In this document: piece after piece, positions 15,203 to 20,108 of the stretch
Layout: each line of letters begins with the position of its first letter
Position numbering within the stretch: the first letter of the stretch is position 1
Source of the DNA: Planctomycetota bacterium
GTDB lineage: Bacteria > Planctomycetota > UBA1135 > GCA-002686595
Reading direction: 5' to 3'
NCBI GenBank assembly: GCA_028823185.1
Contig: JAPKBY010000005.1
Span: 1 to 20,108, forward strand
DNA length: 20,108 nt
Notes under the pieces: generated by a model
Databases searched by the model: none
What the model saw: only the letters and a program-made list of their open reading frames with translations
Told to the model about the DNA's origin: nothing
Translations under genes and position numbers: made by a program

Positions 15203-17002
15203 GTGGACACCAAACTAATCCGCAACTTCTCGATCATCGCGCACATCGATCACGGCAAGTCTACCTTGGCCGATCGAATGCTCGAGATCACCGGGACGGT
15301 GCAGAAGCGTGAGATGCGTGCTCAGCTGCTCGATGACATGGAGCTAGAGCGAGAGCGAGGGATCACGATCAAAGCCCGCGCTGTCACCATCCAACATGTG
15401 GTCGATGGAAAGACATATCAGCTCAATCTGATCGACACTCCAGGGCACGTAGACTTCAACTACGAGGTCCAAAAGAGCATGCAGGCTTGCGAAGGCGCCA
15501 TCCTGCTCGTTGATGCATCCCAAGGGGTAGAAGCGCAGACCGTCGCAAACGCTTACCTCGCCGTTGAGCAGAACCTTGAGATCATCCCGGTCCTAAACAA
15601 GATCGACCTCGCGCACTCTCGCCCCGACGAGGTCGCAGAAGAGATTGAGAACAGCCTCGCGATTGACGCCGCGGACGCTCTCGCTGTCTCAGCCAAGACA
15701 GGCAAGGGGGTGGAGGCCGTCCTCGACAAGGTCGTTAAAGACGTCCCGCCGCCCAGCGGCGATGTCAACGCGCCTCTTCAGGCCCTCATCTTCGACGCCG
15801 TCTACGACGAATTCCGAGGGATCATCGTCTACCTCCGAATCTTCAACGGTGTCTTAAAGAGGCGAGCGATGACTCATATGCTCGGGACAGGGAAGGTCTA
15901 TGAGGCCGTTGAGATCGGACGCTTCGAGCCCCACATGACCAAGTGTGAGGAGCTGGTGGCCGGCGAGGTCGGCTATCTCGTCTCGAACATCAAGTCCCTG
16001 GGAGACGTTCGCATCGGTGACACGATCACGATCAACAAGGGGCCAGAGGTTGAGATGCTCCCTGGCTACAAGGAGCCCATGCACATGGTCTTCGCTGACT
16101 TCTACCCGACCAACCCCGGTGAGTTCGAGCTGCTACGCGACGCCCTTGAGACTCTCTCCCTGACGGACTCTTCCTTCTCTTTCCATCCTGAGACCTCTGA
16201 CGCGCTCGGCTTCGGCTTCCGCTGCGGCTTCCTGGGCTTGCTGCACATGGAGATCATCCAGCAGCGCCTGGAGCGAGAGCACGACATGGACATGATCCAG
16301 ACCGCGCCCTCCGTCACCTACAAAATCGAGAAGGAGAGCGGCGAAGTGGTCGTAATCCGCTCACCAGGCCAGCTGCCACCGCAAGACCACTACGAGAAGC
16401 TCTTAGAGCCCATCGCTCGCGTCTCGATGCTCGTCCCGGTTGAATATCTTGGGAATCTGATGCAGATCTCCATCGACCACCGCGGGGTCTTTGTCAGGCA
16501 AGAGCACCTCTCACCGACGCGTGTCCAGGTCGACTTCGACATGCCTATGGCCGAGATCATCTTCGATTTCTACGACAAGTTGAAGTCGGCCACGCGAGGC
16601 TATGGAACCCTCAACTACGAGATCACTGACTTCCGCGCTGACGACCTCGTCAAGCTTCAGATCCTCGTCAACGGCGACGAGATCGATGCTCTCTCGAGCA
16701 TCGTGCACCGCAGCCAAGCCGACACACGCGGGCGAGCGGTCCTGAAGAAGCTCCGAAAAGAGATCCCACGTCACATGTTCGAGGTTCGGCTGCAGGCTGC
16801 TCTCGGCAGCAAGATCATCGCTCGCGAGTCCATCGCAGCGCTGCGAAAAGACGTCACGGCCAAATGCTATGGCGGCGACATCAGCCGAAAACGAAAGCTG
16901 CTAGAGAAACAAAAAGCAGGCAAGAGACGAATGCGCCAAGTCGGAAACGTCGAGATCCCCCAGAAGGCCTTCCTGTCGGTGCTCGGAGGAGACGACAAGT
17001 GA
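15203..17002 (+). CDS. lepA: Elongation factor 4 (LepA), ribosome-associated GTPase
   Basis: A 599-residue translational GTPase, normal length. It acts on ribosomes, by back-translocation in vitro and with a role in initiation or 30S assembly in vivo. G domain: AHIDHGKST (13-21, P-loop), RERGITIKA (switch I), DTPGHVDF (switch II) and NKID. EF-G-like beta-barrel and alpha/beta domains follow. The LepA-specific C-terminal domain includes AKCYGGDISRKRKLLEKQK and VGNVEIPQKAFLSVL. The GTG has AGGAG at 15193-15197, five bases upstream. The stop TGA overlaps the lepB start as GTGA, and this lepA-lepB order is widespread. Confidence 0.98.
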   Translation: MDTKLIRNFSIIAHIDHGKSTLADRMLEITGTVQKREMRAQLLDDMELERERGITIKARAVTIQHVVDGKTYQLNLIDTPGHVDFNYEVQKSMQACEGAILLVDASQGVEAQTVANAYLAVEQNLEIIPVLNKIDLAHSRPDEVAEEIENSLAIDAADALAVSAKTGKGVEAVLDKVVKDVPPPSGDVNAPLQALIFDAVYDEFRGIIVYLRIFNGVLKRRAMTHMLGTGKVYEAVEIGRFEPHMTKCEELVAGEVGYLVSNIKSLGDVRIGDTITINKGPEVEMLPGYKEPMHMVFADFYPTNPGEFELLRDALETLSLTDSSFSFHPETSDALGFGFRCGFLGLLHMEIIQQRLEREHDMDMIQTAPSVTYKIEKESGEVVVIRSPGQLPPQDHYEKLLEPIARVSMLVPVEYLGNLMQISIDHRGVFVRQEHLSPTRVQVDFDMPMAEIIFDFYDKLKSATRGYGTLNYEITDFRADDLVKLQILVNGDEIDALSSIVHRSQADTRGRAVLKKLRKEIPRHMFEVRLQAALGSKIIARESIAALRKDVTAKCYGGDISRKRKLLEKQKAGKRRMRQVGNVEIPQKAFLSVLGGDDK

Positions 17003-18456
17003 GACTCGGCGAGAAGGCTCCCAAGACCGGCGCGGCCCCCCGACGACCTTGGCGCGACAACATCGAAGCGGTGACGATGGCCATCATCGTCGCGGTCATG
17101 CTCAAGTACTTCATCATCGAGGCCTACAAGATCCCCACGGGATCAATGCAGCCCACGCTGATGGGAAACACTGAGACCGGCATCTTTGACCGGATCATCG
17201 TCGACAAGCTGTCTTACCGCTACAGAGACCCGGAGCGCTTCGAGGTCGCGGTCTTCAAGTACCCCTTGGACATCTCGATGAACTACATCAAGCGCATCGC
17301 TGGTGTAGGCCCCGAGTGGTTACGAATCAAGAACGGCGATCTCTGGCGCAGCGATCGCCCTAAGGACGATCCGCCGAGATATGACTCAGACTGGACGATC
17401 GTGCGCAGACCCAAGAATGTCCAAAAGGACACTTGGAAGCTGCTCGACCCAGGCGCAAAAGACTGTCCAGAGTGGCGCCGACTCGGCGATGCGAGCTCTT
17501 GGGACATCCAAGAGGACCGCATCGTGGCCCGCAGCGACGGGAGCCTGAGGCTGCCTGATAACGGCTCCTTCATGGACGACTTTCGCGATGGCTATCCCCG
17601 CGCAGTTCGCGAAGCCCTCCGGCGCCGTAGAGGGGTCCCCACCGCTAACAACCCCGTCGGCGACCTGCGCCTCGAGGCAGAGATCACCGCGGACGCCAAC
17701 TGTGAGTCCGTCGAGGTCGCGCTGCGCGAAGGAAGCCGCGTATACAACTTCACTCTGCCGGGACCGGCGCTCAACGGTGAAGCGACCTTCAGCATCACGG
17801 CAAAGGACCTCTCTCGCTCTGCTCGCTCGCCACTAAACCAAGACCTGGAGGCGCAACACTCCTCAAGCTGGAGCATGGAGGCAGGGGTCAGCTATAACGT
17901 CGCGATCGAGAATTTAGACGATCTGCTCAGCTTAACGATCGATGGCGAGGAGCTGCTCTCGCTGGAGATCCCTGCAGCGACCGATCAGTCCTCATACCTC
18001 AACCTGAGTGTGGTCGGAGGCGACGTGGTCCTCGATGAGGTTCACATCTACCGTGACATCTACTACCTCTCCGACCGCGTAAAGGTCTCGCAGTGGTTCA
18101 TCGATGAAGACCACTACATCATGCTCGGGGATAACACTCAGGACTCCAGCGACAGCCGCGAGTGGACCTTAGCGCGATACCACATCCCTGGCGTCGCTGG
18201 TGTCGTGGAAGGCAACTACCGTGGGCAAGATGAGAACCCTCAACGGATCCCTGGTGGCCCAGAGGGGACGATGTTCTTCTTCCGCGACAAGTGGGGCACT
18301 CTCCACTCCTCCCTGGATTCAGAGCGAAGAAACGCAGAGCCGAACAATGTGCTCTATTCACAGGTCCCCAAGAAGCTGATCACCGGTCGTGCATTGATCG
18401 TCTTTTGGCCCATAAAGCCCTCCTTCTGGCTATGGCGCTTGAAGTGGATTCGATAG
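16999..18456 (+). CDS. lepB: Signal peptidase I with large internal insertion
   Basis: A 485-residue membrane serine protease that removes Sec signal peptides. A short cytoplasmic basic N-terminus and one membrane helix (about 24-40) precede YKIPTGSMQPTL, giving Ser49 as nucleophile. NYIKRIAG supplies Lys98 as general base. The usual MLGDN box comes only at 375-379, followed by SSDSREW. Between them, about residues 115-360, lies a region absent from most homologues. Its second half (about 218-355) looks like a beta-sandwich of concanavalin/LamG type, for example RLEAEITADAN, SLTIDGEEL and VVLDEVHIYRD; its function is unknown. The C-terminus GRALIVFWP is typical. The GTG at 16999 is chosen because GGAGGAG lies 7 bases upstream and GTGA overlaps the lepA stop. 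An in-frame ATG at 16864 lies inside lepA and adds only a basic tail. Confidence 0.9.
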   Translation: MRLGEKAPKTGAAPRRPWRDNIEAVTMAIIVAVMLKYFIIEAYKIPTGSMQPTLMGNTETGIFDRIIVDKLSYRYRDPERFEVAVFKYPLDISMNYIKRIAGVGPEWLRIKNGDLWRSDRPKDDPPRYDSDWTIVRRPKNVQKDTWKLLDPGAKDCPEWRRLGDASSWDIQEDRIVARSDGSLRLPDNGSFMDDFRDGYPRAVREALRRRRGVPTANNPVGDLRLEAEITADANCESVEVALREGSRVYNFTLPGPALNGEATFSITAKDLSRSARSPLNQDLEAQHSSSWSMEAGVSYNVAIENLDDLLSLTIDGEELLSLEIPAATDQSSYLNLSVVGGDVVLDEVHIYRDIYYLSDRVKVSQWFIDEDHYIMLGDNTQDSSDSREWTLARYHIPGVAGVVEGNYRGQDENPQRIPGGPEGTMFFFRDKWGTLHSSLDSERRNAEPNNVLYSQVPKKLITGRALIVFWPIKPSFWLWRLKWIR

Positions 18457-18826
18457 CTAGAGAAGCGTCTTTTCAACACCTCTCTAGAAAGGCCCATCTC
18501 CCCGAATGGGGTCACTTTTTCGCTTAGAGCCCTCGTCCTCTCCCGCTCGACCCGGACTAAAACTCTCCGCGAGAACAGGGCCATAAGCTGTTTATCTACA
18601 GTAACTTAAGGCCTTAATTCTAGCTCTTCCGTCGAGCCGTGCGGATCCCTCTCCGAAGCCTGCCCCCTGGGGCGTGAGTTTGATTCAAACAGGGTTCTTT
18701 CCTGCACGATTACGAACTCCACATGTTCTCAACAGGTCGCACATTGCTGAATTATTGGGTACGTCAACACGTTGAGCAGCGACAAGTGGGGTGCTCAGGC
18801 TGAGTTCTAGATAAACTCGTCTGCTT
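18457..18826 (+). other. 370-bp non-coding region between lepB and lptB
   Basis: No convincing gene, tRNA or known small RNA is seen. An inverted repeat, CTAGAGA (18457-18463) with TCTCTAG (18481-18487), sits right after lepB, followed by a terminator-like element. Downstream are four short dyads: TTAAGGCCTTAA (18606-18617, perfect palindrome), GCCCC-CT-GGGGC (18662-18673), GTTTGATTCAAAC (18678-18690) and TCAACACGTTGA (18764-18775). AT-rich patches, TAGATAAACT at 18808-18817 among them, could contain the lptB promoter, but no clear -35/-10 pair was found. Confidence 0.55.
18500..18520 (+). terminator. Short intrinsic terminator after lepB
   Basis: CCCC-GAAT-GGGG (18500-18511) can form a short stem, or alternatively CCCAT/ATGGG, and a five-T run lies at 18516-18520. 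It is 44 bases past the lepB stop and would end the rph-lepB operon. The stem is short, hence moderate confidence. Confidence 0.5.
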
Positions 18827-19639
18827 ATGCAGCCCAGAGATGGAATCAACACAGGCGATCTCCTCTTGGAGACCAAAGGCCTCGCGAAGAGCTACAGCAA
18901 TCGCCGGGTCGTAGATTCTGTCTCCTTCAAGGTACACGCGGGTGAGATCGTCGGACTCCTTGGCCCAAACGGCGCTGGAAAGTCCACCTCCTTCCGCATG
19001 ACCATCGGCCTCGTCACCCCTGATGAGGGCAGCGTCAGCCTGCTCAACAAAGAGTGCTCGCACTTACCCATGTACAAGCGCGCGCGCCTTGGGATGGGCT
19101 ATCTCCCCCAAGAGCCGAGCATCTTTAGGCGCATGACTGTCGCAGGAAACATCCTCGCGGTCCTCGAGACGCTCCCTCTCTCACGCACCGAGAGGAAGGC
19201 CGAGTGCGCGCGCCTGCTCGCAGACCTAGAGCTGACAGAGCTCGCGGACAACCTCGCAGAGACTCTCTCTGGCGGAGAGAGGAGGCGCCTCGAGCTATCA
19301 CGCGCGCTCGCTACACGCCCGGCGGTGATCCTCCTCGATGAACCTTTCGCAGGTGTTGACCCCATCAACGTCCACGAGATCCAAGCCCTGGTCGAGAGAA
19401 TGCGTGCGCGAGGAATCGGCATCCTCATCACAGACCACAACGTCCGCGAGACACTCCAAATCACTGACCGCTCCTACATCATCCATGCAGGAAAGATCCT
19501 CTGCGAAGGTGACGCAGAGTTCTTGGTCAACGACGCGGCTGTGCGAGAAGTCTACCTAGGACGAAACTTTGACGTCCCGATCACCGGTGGTGTCTCTGGC
19601 GACGAGGCGAACGCTCTCCTCGCTGATGAGGACTCCTGA
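18827..19639 (+). CDS. lptB: LPS export system ATP-binding protein LptB
   Basis: A 270-residue ABC ATPase that powers extraction of lipopolysaccharide from the inner membrane with LptF, LptG and LptC. Walker A GPNGAGKST is at 46-54, signature LSGGERRR starts at 147, Walker B ends ILLDEP (Asp171, Glu172), and the H-loop is TDHNVRET with His204. LptB-typical segments are RARLGMGYLPQEPSIFRRMTV, FAGVDPINV and the VYLGRNF end. About 30 extra residues follow that end (rich in Gly, Asp and Ala), and about 10 precede the usual start. No lptA, lptC or kdsD gene adjoins it in the window, unlike in E. coli. It implies an LPS-bearing outer membrane. Confidence 0.93.
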   Translation: MQPRDGINTGDLLLETKGLAKSYSNRRVVDSVSFKVHAGEIVGLLGPNGAGKSTSFRMTIGLVTPDEGSVSLLNKECSHLPMYKRARLGMGYLPQEPSIFRRMTVAGNILAVLETLPLSRTERKAECARLLADLELTELADNLAETLSGGERRRLELSRALATRPAVILLDEPFAGVDPINVHEIQALVERMRARGIGILITDHNVRETLQITDRSYIIHAGKILCEGDAEFLVNDAAVREVYLGRNFDVPITGGVSGDEANALLADEDS

Positions 19640-19672
19640 GCCCCACTTCACGAAACCTCTTCATCTTTCCGC

Positions 19673-20108
19673 ATGACTCTCCTGCTGCCTCTTCTCCTGT
19701 GCTCCATCTCCTCCCTCCAAGAGCCTCTTGAGACCACAGAGGTCCTAGAAGGACATTCCTCGCACGGAGAGTCATTCAACGAAGGCCCCCGGCAGTCAGC
19801 GTTCCTCTTCGAGACCCAAGCGAACGTCTCCTTCCCGGTCACTGCAAGCAGCGAAGAGGCGCAAGCCTTCTTCAACCAGGGCATCTCCAACCTGCACGGC
19901 TTCTGGTACTTCGAAGCTGAGCGCACCTTCCGACATGTCCTCTCCCTAGACGAGGGCTGCTTCATGGCTCTCTGGGGCATGGCCATGGCCAACGTCGACA
20001 ACGATGACCGCGCCGCCGACTTCGCCCGTCGCGCCTGGCTCGGCCGCGACTCTGTGACCGAGCGCGAGCGCATGTACATCGACTCCCTCGCAGCCTTCTA
20101 CGAGGTCG
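19673..20108 (+). CDS. Secreted TPR-type protein, 5' part (runs off the window)
   Basis: An open frame starts with ATG 34 bp after lptB and stays open to the window end (145 codons seen). It begins with a short hydrophobic signal sequence (MTLLLPLLLCSISSLQ). After a polar stretch it has FFNQGISNLHGFWYFEAERTF, LDEGCFMALWGMAMANV and RERMYIDSLAAFY. These match the opening TPR pair of a family of exported TPR proteins that commonly have F-GL-L-y-F-EA and ALWGMA patterns. The family's biochemical role is unknown to me. The 3' end, further repeats and stop lie outside the window. No Shine-Dalgarno sequence is visible before the ATG. Confidence 0.75.
   Translation, partial: MTLLLPLLLCSISSLQEPLETTEVLEGHSSHGESFNEGPRQSAFLFETQANVSFPVTASSEEAQAFFNQGISNLHGFWYFEAERTFRHVLSLDEGCFMALWGMAMANVDNDDRAADFARRAWLGRDSVTERERMYIDSLAAFYEV

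Noticed and set aside
16864..16998. In-frame upstream extension of lepB from an ATG at 16864
   Set aside because: It lies wholly inside the lepA C-terminal coding region and encodes an Arg/Lys-rich tail. The GTG at 16999 has an ideal GGAGGAG and the typical 4-bp overlap.
18678..18690. GTTTGATTCAAAC as a possible tRNA T-arm
   Set aside because: No acceptor, D or anticodon arm can be folded around it and there is no GTTCRA core, so it is only a short palindrome.
18685..18876. Minus-strand 63-codon frame in the lepB-lptB gap
   Set aside because: It has no recognisable motif, overlaps the lptB start and has no initiation signal.
1..20108. CRISPR arrays, insertion sequences, rRNA, tRNA, prophage or attachment sites
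   Set aside because: No regularly spaced repeats, transposase or integrase motifs, or RNA gene cores were seen on either strand.

Overview
The window looks like chromosomal DNA from a Gram-negative-type bacterium, most likely a planctomycete (Planctomycetota). Four things point there. A secreted matrixin carries a C-terminal domain of a kind I associate with planctomycete secreted proteins. A TMTC-like membrane glycosyltransferase fused to TPRs sits next to a sulfatase-superfamily lipoprotein. The sigma factor is of the WhiG/FliA type. Signal peptidase I carries a very large internal insertion. LptB implies an LPS-bearing outer membrane. The lineage is inferred from protein style only; there is no rRNA here. 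No mobile element, CRISPR array, tRNA or rRNA was found.

Layout. Bases 1-110 hold the last codons of a secreted protein, apparently frameshifted, followed by a strong hairpin terminator. From 204 to 6372 come three envelope genes on the + strand: a matrixin-type metalloprotease, the TMTC/TPR membrane protein and a sulfatase-fold lipoprotein with Thr at the formylglycine position. A minus-strand pyrK-like gene (6383-7207) converges on the sulfatase gene and diverges from a HIT hydrolase gene. The HIT gene is followed by an ABC-F ATPase, argS, apt and a WhiG/FliA-like sigma factor gene, all on the + strand. After a GC-rich hairpin come birA, then a tight operon rph-rdgB-lepA-lepB (gaps of 3 and 8 bp, then a 4-bp GTGA overlap). 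A 370-bp intergenic region with a terminator-like element and several short dyads separates lepB from lptB. The window ends inside a secreted TPR protein gene.

How the genes work together. From 7270 to 18456 the content is mostly translation, nucleotide handling and secretion: ArgRS, ABC-F and LepA (ribosome), RNase PH (tRNA 3' ends), RdgB and Apt (nucleotide sanitation and salvage), BirA (biotinylation) and LepB (signal-peptide removal). The first 6.4 kb encode exported or membrane proteins that would use that secretion machinery.

The main points for a second look are: the one-base lesion at the very start, which one added T would convert to a VTFCP-stop ending like that of the next gene; the roughly 250-residue insertion in LepB; the Thr-type sulfatase beside a TMTC-like transferase; extended -10-like boxes exactly 6 nt before two start codons, suggesting leaderless mRNAs; an 11-bp hairpin ending 2 nt before the sulfatase start; and the dyad-rich region before lptB. 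I did not find a clear, wholly new multi-gene system.
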